Below the pieces are notes generated by a model. It saw only the letters and a program-made list of their open reading frames with translations, made no database searches and was not told where the DNA came from. From Fimbriiglobus sp. (GTDB taxonomy: Bacteria; Planctomycetota; Planctomycetia; Gemmatales; Gemmataceae): a stretch of DNA of 43,067 nt. The stretch spans positions 1 to 43,067 of the forward strand of contig JANXWE010000187.1 in assembly GCA_025351325.1 (NCBI GenBank), written 5' to 3'. Positions 1 to 7,515 of this stretch are shown one piece after another. Both the position numbers and the translations under genes were made by a program. Within the stretch, counting starts at the first letter, position 1. Each line of letters begins with the position of its first letter.

Positions 1-1
1 C

Positions 2-216
2 GCCGAGGAGTTCTTCAATGCCTTTCCGATTGAGAAGCGATTTGGTGGCAATCGGGCGTACTACTCACCGCGTGAGGATTACATCCAACTGCCGCCGTAT
101 GACAGCTTCGCAAGTCGAGCCAGTTTCTACGCAACGGAGGCACATGAATCGATTCACGCGACGGGTTCCCCGAAGCGGTTGAATCGTGAATTCGGCAAGC
201 GGTTTGGCGACCAGCA
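2..216 (+). pseudogene. ArdC-like zincin peptidase, internal fragment
   Basis: The plus frame from base 2 reads through family-typical motifs: IEKRFGGNRAYYSPRED, then an HESIH zinc-binding site (HExxH), then RLNREFGKRFGD. These are the signatures of the C-terminal zincin domain of ArdC-type antirestriction/replication proteins found on plasmids and mobile elements. The match stops at about base 210-216. The same DNA then continues as the 3' part of an RHS gene on the opposite strand, so this copy is truncated by a rearrangement. Its N-terminal part lies outside the window. The remaining frame runs to a stop near 314 without family similarity. The family call is good; the fragment is very unlikely to be functional. 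Confidence 0.65.
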
Positions 217-1715
217 CGCCGTCTTTGACCATGTACGCAGGCACGTTGATTCCGGTCGAGTAAACGAATTGCTCAACGATGTTGCCAAAGCTATCGAGTT
301 TTGCCACCGGCCATAGTTGCCCGTTGCAAATCAACCCCTCGACCAGCACGCCGTCGACCTTCTTCCCGACCCGCCGGGTTTTGTCCGTCGATCAGATACT
401 CGATGACCTTGCCATCGGGCAGTTCCACGCGCGTGAGGTTCTTGAATGCGTCGTACTGGTAACGAGTGATTTGCCCTGTTGCCGAATCGGTGACTTGTTT
501 CAGCGAACCGAGTTCGTCGTAGGTGTATGCCTTCGTGCCGTAGGAAAGCAGTTGATCTTGAGCGTTGTAGACACCAGTAACTGTTCCATTCAGTGTGATC
601 AAACTCAGCCGGTTGCCGTTCGGATCGTAGCCGTATTGCTGCGTAACGACACCGTTTTCTGTTACCGAAATGAGTTGACCGTTCAAGTCGTAGCCGTAGT
701 CGATGGTATTGCCCGTGCCATTGACCGAATCGATCTTGCGAGTGATTCGTCCGAGCGCATCCCGCGTGTACTCGAAGGCCATCCGAGGCTGAGCGTTCCA
801 AGTAGCCGAGTAACTCCGCACTTCGCCGAAGTTGTTGTAGTCGATGACTTCAGCGACACCGGCCGTGCTTGTGCCGAGATACGTCGAGTCAATTCGCCCG
901 AGATTATTACTTCGGTAAATCGTGAGATCGCCCGCTTGCATGAGCAACCCGTCAGCGTCATAAGTGAAATTCGCCAAACTTACGCCATTCACCCGTTCGC
1001 CGGTCACTCGGAAGTTGCTGTCGAAAGTGCGATCAATCCGGCCTGCGACTGCCCCCGTAGTCGTTTCCGACGTGACGAGGCTGCCATCCAAGCCGAACGA
1101 CACCGAGAACCCACCAGGGCTTGCAATCGAGGAGAGTTCGCCCGTCGTCGTGCTGTAGGTGTGTGCATACTCTCCCCACGGAGCCGTAATGCCGGTGAGC
1201 CGGCCACAGTCGCAGTAGGCGTAGGAGATAACCTGACCGCCCGGCAATGCCTCACTGACGAGTTGGTGCGCGAGGTTGTAGACGTAGCGTGTCGAATCAT
1301 CGGTGGCCCCGACCGGCGGGGGCGTCGCACTCAGCAACTGGTTCTTTGAGTCGTAATTGAAAGCGTGTTGCGGTTGGCCGGGCGGAGTCAGGCCGACCAG
1401 GTTGCCGCTAATGTCGTAGGCGAACAGGATGAAGGTGCCGTCGGGTTGGGTTTGCTTAACTACTCGGCGAGCAGCGTCGTATTCAAAGCGCGTCACACGG
1501 TTGAGGGGATCGGTGATCGAGTCGAGCCGCCCCTGGGCGTCGTAACCATTCGTGACGGTACGGGTGCCCTGAGTGATCGAGGCGATTCGACCGCGACCGT
1601 CGTAGGCGTAGAGCGTCGGTTCGATAGTGGGCACCGAGACGAGAATCGGACGGCCCAGGTCATTGAGGGTGGTCACGCTCGCCCGTCCAGCGGCACTGGT
1701 GGACGTGACCCCGAT
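214..1715 (-). pseudogene. RHS-repeat protein, truncated and frameshifted
   Basis: The minus strand encodes many RHS/YD repeats (for example YDAQGRLDSITDPLNRVTRF and YDPNGNRLSL), typical of large secreted RHS or wall-associated proteins. Neither end is intact. Upstream, the reading frame stays open to about 1715, where it meets a transposase fragment. Near 376-378 a run of three G on the plus strand appears to hold one base too many. The main frame leaves the expected LIDGQN-RRVGKKVDG path there and ends at 291. The correct continuation (VEGLICNGQLWPVAKLD through YMVKDGVLV) is found in another frame from 349 downwards and is cut off near 214. No C-terminal toxin domain remains. I infer a dead gene, though a single-base sequencing error could explain the frameshift alone. 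Confidence 0.75.
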
Positions 1716-1980
1716 AGCGTTCGGCCACCGTCGCCGGGTCGAACGCTTTTGCCGCCGCGTACAGATAACCGGCCAAGTGGAGGAAGTCGAGGATCGGGAC
1801 GAAGTCGGGGAACTGCCCAGCGCGCATCGTCCAGTTGTAGGCGGCGCCGTCGGCTACGAAGGCCCGCTTCTTCGCCGTGAAGAAGTGTCGACGTTTGGCC
1901 TCGGCCATCACCATCCAGCGGAAGTCGTCGACGCGGCGCATCGTCGCCACGCACGTGCGAACCAGCGGTTCGGGCTGCCA
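1716..1980 (-). pseudogene. ISKra4-like transposase, internal fragment
   Basis: A minus frame encodes roughly 85 residues with the pattern seen in ISKra4-family transposases: EPLVRTCVATM, then AEAKRR, then KRAFVADGAAYNW, then FPDFVPILDFLHLAGYLYAAA. The start and the C-terminal catalytic part are absent. On one side the match ends where the RHS frame begins, and on the other where the plus-strand DUF922-like frame begins. No inverted repeats for this insertion sequence are evident. It is a relic that marks a rearrangement point. The assignment rests on motif recall only. Confidence 0.55.
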
Positions 1981-2337
1981 ACGAACTTCAAGTTCAAGAG
2001 CGAGTTCAACCCGGCGGAATCCAAAAGGCTCGACATCCCGGCCCGCTGGACGGATGCTCTGCTCAAACACGAGAAACTGCATCTGGCCATCGGTGAATAT
2101 GTGATGAAGAAACAGCTGCTGAATGTCCCGGTCATGACGGCTGTGCAGACGGGCAGTACAGCGGCAGCTGCTGAAAAGGCGGCCATAACTCAACTGAAGA
2201 GCCTCGCAAACATCCAATTCGATGAGATAAAAAATGCAGTAGACTTGATTAATGAACTCTACGATCATGAAGACCAAACTGATCATGGAAAAAATCAGAT
2301 GTCTCAAGCCGACTGGGAAGCCAACTACAGGTGCTGA
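1978..2337 (+). pseudogene. DUF922-like Zn peptidase, 5'-truncated and 3'-interrupted
   Basis: The frame reads FKFKSEFNPAESK, then TDALLKHEKLHLAIGEY with an HEKLH (HExxH) site, then YDHEDQTDHGKNQMSQADWE. This order matches the DUF922 family of secreted predicted zinc proteases (usual HExGHFDI and YDxETxHGxNQ motifs). The start is lost at the junction with a transposase fragment near 1978. At the 3' end the frame enters a transposable unit at 2330 and stops two codons later. If that unit and one target copy are removed, the frame continues with KEENRRCT and stops at 3328-3330, a plausible native C-terminus. This supports recent insertion into an already damaged gene. Confidence 0.55.
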
Positions 2338-2353
2338 TGCAGTAATGCGTTGA
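2330..2353 (+). repeat. Left terminal inverted repeat of the cassette
   Basis: This 24-bp repeat pairs with 3273-3296 in inverted orientation with two mismatches. It abuts the left target copy. Its inner end supplies most of a candidate -35 box (TTGACG at 2350-2355). Confidence 0.8.
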
Positions 2354-2376
2354 CGATTCGTTTTACAAAGTATAAC
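2350..2376 (+). promoter_or_regulatory. Candidate promoter of the cassette gene
   Basis: TTGACG (2350-2355) and TATAAC (2371-2376) are separated by 15 bp, slightly short for a sigma70 promoter. The -35 lies in the left terminal repeat, so the cassette would carry its own promoter. The predicted start lies only a few bases upstream of the AGGTGG ribosome-binding site of the gene at 2394. Confidence 0.4.
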
Positions 2377-2393
2377 TCAAAAGGTGGCCAACC

Positions 2394-3242
2394 ATGTATC
2401 TCTTCAATATCATGACCACTAACGGTATTTCGTCGTTCTGCCAAACTGGCAAAGTCACGAGCCTGTACGCGATGCTCGAAGCATATTCCTACAACTACTT
2501 TTTGGCTGGCCATGCAATTGGCAGGGCAATCACGGAATTGGATTTGTCCAATTTGGATTGCGTCATAAACCCACAGGAAAACGTCCCATTGATGGGAATT
2601 GTTGCCGGGTTCAAATCGCAGTGCGAAAAACTAGATTTGAAATTTACGATTGAGGCCGTCAATCGTTTTCTGGTCTGTAAAGACGGCCCTGTGAAATGCA
2701 GCAGAGTCGTCGATGAACTCGGCGAGATTCGCCGCCGCGCTGCCGACGAACTCGGCAGCAGGCTGTTCCTATACCTCGACACCCCGAAAGCCACGCTTTT
2801 CAGCAAAGAGTACCCTCTTGGGGAAGAAATCGAAACGCGGTTTCCGACTACGTCCAACGACATTTCGGAGGCTGCGAAGTGCCTTGCACTCGGTCGGTAC
2901 ACCGGTGCCGTTTTCCACTTCTCAAGGGTTCTGGAATTCGTACTGAACGACTTCCACGAAAGACTTACTGGAAACCCGCCCGCCCCGAAAAATACATGGG
3001 GACTAACCGTCGCTTTGGCCAAAGTGTATGCTGGCCAGTTGCCGTCTTCTGCCAAGGTTGAAATCGACAAGAAGCGATCTGCATCTGCCGTGATAGATGC
3101 GTTTGATTCCATCAAAAGGGCATGGCGCGATCCGGCTGTACACGATCTCGGCAAGATGTATACCGAGGAACACGCAAAAAACTTAATGGATAGAACTAAA
3201 CAAGCCTGTACCTTAACTATCGCGTGGATGGACGCCGCATAG
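2394..3242 (+). CDS. HEPN-like protein, sole gene of the mobile cassette
   Basis: This 282-aa protein starts at ATG 2394 behind an AGGTGG ribosome-binding site. The N-terminal two thirds have no family I recognise. The C-terminal part is all-helical: an ISEAAKCLALGRYTGAVFHFSRVLE segment, then FDSIKRAWRDPAVHDL, then YTEEHAKNLMDRTKQ. The RDPAVH element fits the R-x4-6-H motif of HEPN proteins, many of which are RNases in toxin-antitoxin and abortive-infection systems. Helix-rich proteins with a W-R-x4-H then Y-T-E-E-A pattern are common uncharacterised HEPN relatives. No antitoxin gene sits beside it in the cassette. Base composition is visibly less GC-rich than the neighbours, suggesting transfer. 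Family membership is an inference; nuclease activity is not shown. Confidence 0.6.
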   Translation: MYLFNIMTTNGISSFCQTGKVTSLYAMLEAYSYNYFLAGHAIGRAITELDLSNLDCVINPQENVPLMGIVAGFKSQCEKLDLKFTIEAVNRFLVCKDGPVKCSRVVDELGEIRRRAADELGSRLFLYLDTPKATLFSKEYPLGEEIETRFPTTSNDISEAAKCLALGRYTGAVFHFSRVLEFVLNDFHERLTGNPPAPKNTWGLTVALAKVYAGQLPSSAKVEIDKKRSASAVIDAFDSIKRAWRDPAVHDLGKMYTEEHAKNLMDRTKQACTLTIAWMDAA

Positions 3243-3272
3243 CCATCGGCGGATTCCCACGAAAATCAGCGA

Positions 3273-3296
3273 TCAACGCATTGCTGCATCAGTACC
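3273..3296 (-). repeat. Right terminal inverted repeat of the cassette
   Basis: This is the inverted partner of 2330-2353, followed directly by the second CAACTACA target copy at 3297-3304. It lies 30 bp after the stop codon of the cassette gene. Confidence 0.8.
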
Positions 3297-3383
3297 CAAC
3301 TACAAAGAAGAAAATAGACGGTGTACTTAAGGAAAAGTTCAAGTGGGCGAAGTAGCCTTAAATTGCTGATTAACAAGTGCGAT

Positions 3384-3480
3384 GGGGGCAACCATGTTCC
3401 GGCCGATCATACTTCTGTGTGCAACTCTCGTGGGAATCGCGGCCTGGGCCGCTCTGGCGGGGGACAAACCGGTTCCTGGG
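3384..3480 (+). repeat. Duplicated leader, copy 1
   Basis: This stretch covers the ribosome-binding site, start codon and signal-peptide codons of the 3394 gene. It is similar without gaps to 4024-4120, an offset of 640 bp. Conserved landmarks are GGGGGCAACCATGTTCCGG and the GGGGACAA(A/G)CCGGTT codons for GDKPV. Confidence 0.7.
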
Positions 3481-4014
3481 CCGGTCGAGGCCCCGGAACC
3501 GGAATTAAGGGCCAAGCCCCCGCGCCGGGTCCTGATCACCGCCGAATTGAGCCGCACGCACGCCTTCCCGGGGGACTCCATTCGCCTGACCGAACTCGTC
3601 CCGGTCGAGCGCGAGATTCGAGCGCGCAGTGTTTCGCACACACAGCACATCATCGGAGAGTACGACTTCGCGACCAAGTCGGTCATCAATTTAAATCCAG
3701 AAAAGGCACGATTCTGCATCTCGGGTGAAGGCTTCGACGAGTCCAGGATTACCGGAAGTGTGGGGGCGGCGGGTGATAGGCCCATGCCTTTCATGGTAAC
3801 GAATCCACGTCGAGAGGGTATGGAGTGGGATTTCAACGCGCGGCAGATCGGCATCTTCTTAATCAAAGCGGAGTGGAAGCTGTACCCCTCGAAGGAGATC
3901 ATCGAGAGCAACCCGGTGATCCTGACGGTCAGCCCTCCGCTCGACAAGGCGGGCCAGCCGGTCATCAAGGAGGAGTGGATCGACAAGACCGACTGGAAGT
4001 ACCGGCCCAAGTAG
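3394..4014 (+). CDS. Secreted protein of unknown function, leader-paralogue 1
   Basis: The protein is 206 aa from ATG 3394. An upstream ATG at 3382 is in frame, but only 3394 has a GGGGG-type ribosome-binding site at good distance, and the paralogue at 4034 uses the equivalent codon. Residues 1-23 form a signal peptide (MFRPIILLCATLVGIAAWAALA), followed by a proline-rich stretch. The mature part has a beta-rich look (a segment around INLNPEKARFCISGEGFDESRI and a final VILTVSPPLDKAG), and I recognise no family. The first ~95 bp, including the ribosome-binding site, resemble those of the next gene, while the mature parts do not. It is probably exported and probably co-transcribed with 4034, 19 bp downstream. 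Confidence 0.7.
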   Translation: MFRPIILLCATLVGIAAWAALAGDKPVPGPVEAPEPELRAKPPRRVLITAELSRTHAFPGDSIRLTELVPVEREIRARSVSHTQHIIGEYDFATKSVINLNPEKARFCISGEGFDESRITGSVGAAGDRPMPFMVTNPRREGMEWDFNARQIGIFLIKAEWKLYPSKEIIESNPVILTVSPPLDKAGQPVIKEEWIDKTDWKYRPK

Positions 4015-4023
4015 GCATCACAA

Positions 4024-4120
4024 GGGGGCAACCATGTTCCGGTCGATTGTGATTCTATGCGCATCGTTCGTGGGGGTCGATGCTTTCAACGTTGTTGCGG
4101 GGGACAAGCCGGTTGTAGTC
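4024..4120 (+). repeat. Duplicated leader, copy 2
   Basis: This is the second copy of the leader at 3384-3480, in direct orientation. Similarity fades after the GDKPV codons. Confidence 0.7.
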
Positions 4121-4690
4121 GAGACACCGGCGCCACCGGTCGCGGTCAAAGACACGAAAACCCTGTTCGAGGATGCAAACCGTCTCGAAAAAGCCAGGAC
4201 GGAGCTGTGCGTGTCGCTACTCGCCAAAGTCCAAGAAAAAGGCTTGAGTACCATCGAAGTAGAAAGTGGCATGTGGATTTTGAGTAGGCTCAGGTACGAA
4301 CCGTCTATCCACTTCACCATTTCCCAGATCAGTACTCCAAGGTCGATCCGATTCACACGAAGAGGAACGGTCTACAATACTATGCGAGGGACGGATGCAA
4401 ATTCGGGTTTGAATCATAATTTCCCGGCGATCCAGGCCCTCCTCGATTACGGGTCGGCGGCGGTCCCGCCGTTGGTGAAGGCCTACATCGCCCGCAGGAA
4501 AGAATTGGCCGAGAAACCCCAAGAGGAGCCCGATGTTGTCCTTCGGAACATCGAATTCACACTCTATCAACTCGACAACTCCGAAAACGCATTGCTATAT
4601 CTGAAACGAGCCATCGAAGAGGTGCGGCTCAAGGAAGTTTTGGGTGTCGAAGTGGAAGCGATGGTCGAATTGCGTGTCAGAATCCAGTGA
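4034..4690 (+). CDS. Secreted protein of unknown function, leader-paralogue 2
   Basis: This 218-aa protein begins with a signal peptide that parallels the upstream gene (MFRSIVILCASFVG, then VVAGDKPV). The mature part is helix-rich: TLFEDANRLEKARTELCVSL, a central GTDANSGLNHNFPAIQALLDYG, and a charged C-terminus. The segment LLDYGSAAVPPLVKAYIARRKEL resembles the helical repeat found in some HEAT-like proteins, but only one unit is visible. I do not recognise a family. The stop codon lies within the arm of a hairpin shared with the convergent HIT gene. Confidence 0.7.
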   Translation: MFRSIVILCASFVGVDAFNVVAGDKPVVVETPAPPVAVKDTKTLFEDANRLEKARTELCVSLLAKVQEKGLSTIEVESGMWILSRLRYEPSIHFTISQISTPRSIRFTRRGTVYNTMRGTDANSGLNHNFPAIQALLDYGSAAVPPLVKAYIARRKELAEKPQEEPDVVLRNIEFTLYQLDNSENALLYLKRAIEEVRLKEVLGVEVEAMVELRVRIQ

Positions 4691-4719
4691 AACGCCGCCG
4701 GTAAACTCACCCGTTTCAC
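4687..4719. terminator. Hairpin between convergent genes
   Basis: GTGAAACG (4687-4694) and CGTTTCAC (4712-4719) form a perfect 8-bp stem with a 17-nt loop, exactly in the convergent space between the 4034 gene and the HIT gene. There is no clear T-run on either side, so factor-independent termination is uncertain. Confidence 0.4.
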
Positions 4720-4732
4720 AGTCCACGCGCTT

Positions 4733-5233
4733 CTATTTGGCGAGAACGCCCGTGAGCAACTCCCAGAGCGAATCGAGGCTTTGGACGATCACTTTGGCGT
4801 CGGTGAGCACGGGCATGAAGTTGGTGTCGCCGGTCCAGCGGGGCACGAGGTGCCAGTGCAGGTGCCCCGGCAACCCGGCCCCGGCGACGCGGCCGAGGTT
4901 CAGCCCGACGTTGAACCCGTCGGGGGCCATGCCGGTTTCGATGGCCGATTGCATCCGGATCAACGTCCGCTGCAAATCGAGGAGTTCGGTGTCTTCGAGG
5001 AGATCGAGGCGTGCGACGTGCCGCAGCGGGGCGACGAGCAGATGGCCGTTGTTGTACGGGAAGCGGTTGAGCATCACGACGGACAACGCCGTGCGGTGGA
5101 CGATGAGATTTTCCCGGTCGGCGGCCCCGGCAATGCCCCGGCAGAGGAAGCAATCGTCGGCATGGGGCGACGGTGCCGTCGGCTTCGGATTGGTGATGTA
5201 CGCCAGTCGCCACGGTGCCCAGAGCAGTTCCAT
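4733..5233 (-). CDS. HIT-family nucleotide hydrolase/transferase
   Basis: The protein has 166 aa. The catalytic histidine triad is present as HLHWH (H124, H126, H128) in GHLHWHLVPR, and a CFLC pair (residues 28-31) fits the zinc-binding version of the family. The order FLCR, NRFPYNNGHLLVAP, GFNVGLNLGRVAGAG, HLHWHLVPR is that of the diadenosine-polyphosphate (Ap4A) hydrolase/phosphorylase branch of HIT proteins. Expected work is cytosolic cleavage of nucleotide phosphoanhydride or phosphoramidate bonds. The start has a GAGGC ribosome-binding site 5 nt upstream. It lies 19 bp after the isomerase-like gene and is probably the last gene of the same transcript. Confidence 0.9.
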   Translation of the reverse strand: MELLWAPWRLAYITNPKPTAPSPHADDCFLCRGIAGAADRENLIVHRTALSVVMLNRFPYNNGHLLVAPLRHVARLDLLEDTELLDLQRTLIRMQSAIETGMAPDGFNVGLNLGRVAGAGLPGHLHWHLVPRWTGDTNFMPVLTDAKVIVQSLDSLWELLTGVLAK

Positions 5234-5252
5234 CGGGTGCCTCGCGGTCGGG

Positions 5253-6065
5253 TTAGTTGCGGGTCATCAACCTGGCGAGTGCCGTCATGCCCAACTCGGC
5301 GATCTGCGACGGTTTCGATCCCCAGAGCATCGGGTTCAGCAATTCCAGCGAGACGAACCCGGTGTAACCGATCTCGTGCAGACGGTTCAAAATCGGGTCG
5401 AATTGGAACTCGCCTTCGCCGGGGAAAATGCGGTCGGCATCGGTCATCAATTCCCGCGGGATGCCGGCGACATCGCAGAGTTGCACGTGGAAGAGATTCG
5501 CATTCGTCAGCCGGGCCAAGTCTTCGGGTTTGCTCGGCCCGCGGTAGTAGTGGAAGGCGTCGAGGCAGACGCCGACGTTCGGCTCGCGGCACTCGGCCAC
5601 GAGCATCAGCGCGGTTTCCAAGCAGGTGCAGAACGTGTCTTGGCCGCGGAATTCGAGGGCCAGTCGGACGTCGAACCCCGCCGCCCACCGGCCCGCTTCC
5701 GTCAGCGATACCACCGAGCGCCCGAGGTCCGTGGAATCGACCTTCTGCACGAAGTCGGCGACCAGCAGCAGCGTGCGGATGCCGAACTGCTGGCAGATTT
5801 CCAGCCGCCGTTTGAAGTGGTCGAAGGCCGCCTTGCGAGCTTCCCCCTGCGAGAGCAACAGGCCGCCTTGGTACGCCGCAGCGGCCAGGGTGACACCGCG
5901 TTGTCGCAGCAGCTCTTGCGTCTCGGCGACGGAGTGCGTCTCGAGGTGCGTTTCGAGTTTGGTGAGCCAGACTTCGAGTGCGGGGCAGCCGCCATCGGCG
6001 TACCCGGTCACGTCGTCGGCGAAGCGGCTCGGCAGCGTCGTCGCCTGGCTGATGCACGGCTTCAT
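5253..6065 (-). CDS. Sugar phosphate isomerase/epimerase-like TIM-barrel protein
   Basis: This 270-aa protein fits the AP-endonuclease-2-like TIM-barrel superfamily, which includes sugar isomerases and epimerases. The beta-strand ends carry metal-ligand-type residues: LALEFRGQ (Glu), GVCLDAFHYYRG (Asp and His), FHVQLCDVAG (His and Asp) and FVSLELLNP (Glu). The pattern is close to hydroxypyruvate-isomerase or inosose-dehydratase relatives. The true substrate cannot be read from sequence. Its start codon overlaps the stop of the kinase-like gene (ATGA), so the two are translationally coupled. No signal peptide is visible, so it should be cytosolic. Confidence 0.85.
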   Translation of the reverse strand: MKPCISQATTLPSRFADDVTGYADGGCPALEVWLTKLETHLETHSVAETQELLRQRGVTLAAAAYQGGLLLSQGEARKAAFDHFKRRLEICQQFGIRTLLLVADFVQKVDSTDLGRSVVSLTEAGRWAAGFDVRLALEFRGQDTFCTCLETALMLVAECREPNVGVCLDAFHYYRGPSKPEDLARLTNANLFHVQLCDVAGIPRELMTDADRIFPGEGEFQFDPILNRLHEIGYTGFVSLELLNPMLWGSKPSQIAELGMTALARLMTRN

Positions 6066-7462
6066 GCGGGCGATTTGCCCTTCTTAACGGGTTTGATGGG
6101 CGCGGTTTTCGGCTCCGGTTCCGGGTCCGGGGTGTTATCGAACACCCCGAAGTAAATGGACGCCCAAATCGCGGCGGCCAAGAAGTTCAGGACGAAAAAG
6201 GCGACGATCCAGATCAGCACTTTCGTCTTGTTGATCGTCCGCTTCGGGACGACCCGCGGTTGCGATGGAGCACTGCTCGGCGTATCGTGCGGAGCCCATT
6301 CTTCTAGGGAGTGTGCGGGCCAATCGCCCACCACCGGGAGCGAGTCTTCCGCGACCGATGCGAGATCGACATTGGCCGCTTCGGCCATGTCGATCCCGGT
6401 GTCTTCGATGACGGAATTCACTTCCAGATGCTCCAGCTCGCCACCACCCAGAGCCGACGGCCCTCGGCTCTTGCGTTCGACCGTGGGCGATCGATCCACT
6501 TCGGAAAGTTCGACGAGCACTTCGGACGCCGTCGGCCGCGCGCCCGGATCGGCGGCCATCATTTTGCCCACCAAGTTCAGCAGCGCCGGCGGGGCATCGG
6601 GGCGGAGCGCGGTCAACGTGTCCGGGGTCGACGGTGGCTTCGCGGTCAACAAAAAGGCCAAGCTGGCACCGAGGGCGAAGATGTCCGCCTCGGCCGATGG
6701 GGACTTCGATTTCGGAGCGAGGTAAGGGTCACCGGCTACAGCCGGGCGATTCGGCACCAAGCCCAGTTCGAACAGTTTGACCGAGGCCGTCGACGCCGGG
6801 CGATATCGTGGTGAACCGTCGATCCGCAAGCGCGTCGAGGTGATCAGCGGCCCCACCCAAATGTTCGCGGGTCGGATGTCGCCGTGAACTAATCCGGACA
6901 GGTGAGCCGTTTGAAGGGCCAGCGCTGCTTGCTTGATGAATTCGGCGGCTAGCGGGGCGGGCATCGGGCCGATGTCGCCGATCAACGATTCCAAATCGGC
7001 ACCGTCGAACGGCTCGAGCACCACGAACGCTTCGTCGCGGTGAACACCGGCATCCAGCAAGTGGGCCAAGTTCGGGTGAACCGTCGGGGCCGCATCTTGG
7101 GCCCGCTGCAGATAGGCCGAGGCATTATCGAGCGGTGCGAACCACTCACTGCGTAAGCGGCGAATCACCACTGGTGTCCGCAACGCGGGGTGAATGCCCT
7201 TGTAAGCGGTGCCACCGGGGCAGAGGCCGAGTTCATCGAGGATCGGGTAGCCGGCGAAGTTCAGCTCGTAGCCTTTGCCGGCGCGGATCATGTCGGACTG
7301 ATACTGCGTCAGCACGCCGCGCATCTGGAGGAACTCGCAGAGGGCCGCGAGGTTCTGTTGCGGCACATCCGGCTGTTGAAACAGCGCGTCAACATCCCCG
7401 GCTTGGAGGATGTTCTTTTCGCGGGCCAAATCGAGAAAGGATGCGATCGATTCAGAAGGCAT
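6062..7462 (-). CDS. Membrane-anchored Ser/Thr kinase-like protein, probable pseudokinase
   Basis: The 466-aa protein starts with a helical region (1-60), then a protein-kinase-like domain (about 72-320), a linker rich in Glu/Ser, one membrane segment (about 415-438) and a short Lys/Pro tail. The kinase signature LVHGDIRPAN (191-200) replaces HRDLKPxN but keeps the Asp and Asn. The VAIK lysine is an arginine (VVIRR, R101), the glycine loop is degraded (LGLCPGGTAYKG), and the DFG motif reads ELG (232-234). Loss of both the ATP-anchoring lysine and the Mg-binding aspartate argues for a pseudokinase with a scaffold or sensor role. It overlaps the downstream isomerase-like gene by 4 bp and lies 53 bp after the cytochrome gene. 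Confidence 0.85.
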   Translation of the reverse strand: MPSESIASFLDLAREKNILQAGDVDALFQQPDVPQQNLAALCEFLQMRGVLTQYQSDMIRAGKGYELNFAGYPILDELGLCPGGTAYKGIHPALRTPVVIRRLRSEWFAPLDNASAYLQRAQDAAPTVHPNLAHLLDAGVHRDEAFVVLEPFDGADLESLIGDIGPMPAPLAAEFIKQAALALQTAHLSGLVHGDIRPANIWVGPLITSTRLRIDGSPRYRPASTASVKLFELGLVPNRPAVAGDPYLAPKSKSPSAEADIFALGASLAFLLTAKPPSTPDTLTALRPDAPPALLNLVGKMMAADPGARPTASEVLVELSEVDRSPTVERKSRGPSALGGGELEHLEVNSVIEDTGIDMAEAANVDLASVAEDSLPVVGDWPAHSLEEWAPHDTPSSAPSQPRVVPKRTINKTKVLIWIVAFFVLNFLAAAIWASIYFGVFDNTPDPEPEPKTAPIKPVKKGKSPA

Positions 7463-7515
7463 GTCGTCGCATCTCTTGGGCTGAGTGAACTCTGGGAAGT
7501 TAGTGCTATTCTAGT

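Larger units (their letters stand above)
2322..3304. mobile_element. Transposase-free mobile cassette carrying a HEPN-like gene
   Basis: The unit spans 2330-3296. The left end (2330-2353, starting GGTGCTGATGCAG) and the right end (3273-3296) are inverted repeats that match at 22 of 24 positions. Both are flanked directly by the same 8 bases, CAACTACA, at 2322-2329 and 3297-3304. Terminal inverted repeats plus a target duplication are the hallmark of DDE-transposase movement. The interior holds one ORF that does not look like a transposase, so the unit fits the known class of mobile insertion cassettes that are moved in trans. The 8-bp duplication and GG-starting ends are compatible with several IS families (IS6 and ISL3 among them), and I cannot assign one. 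Confidence 0.8.

Noticed and set aside
279-1349. 356-codon plus-strand frame over the RHS gene
   Set aside because: It is the antisense shadow of clear RHS repeats on the minus strand and has no family motifs.
2330-3296. Integron gene cassette with attC sites
   Set aside because: The end repeats lack the RYYYAAC/GTTRRRY core boxes, and the 8-bp duplication fits transposition instead.
3243-3360. Short plus-strand frame ending in a Lys-rich tail (KIDGVLKEKFKWAK)
   Set aside because: It spans the right inverted repeat of the cassette and the target duplication. The DUF922 continuation in another frame explains the DNA better.
4644-6155. 503-codon plus-strand frame
   Set aside because: It is the shadow of the HIT and isomerase-like genes, rich in Arg, Gly and Ala, with no recognisable domain.
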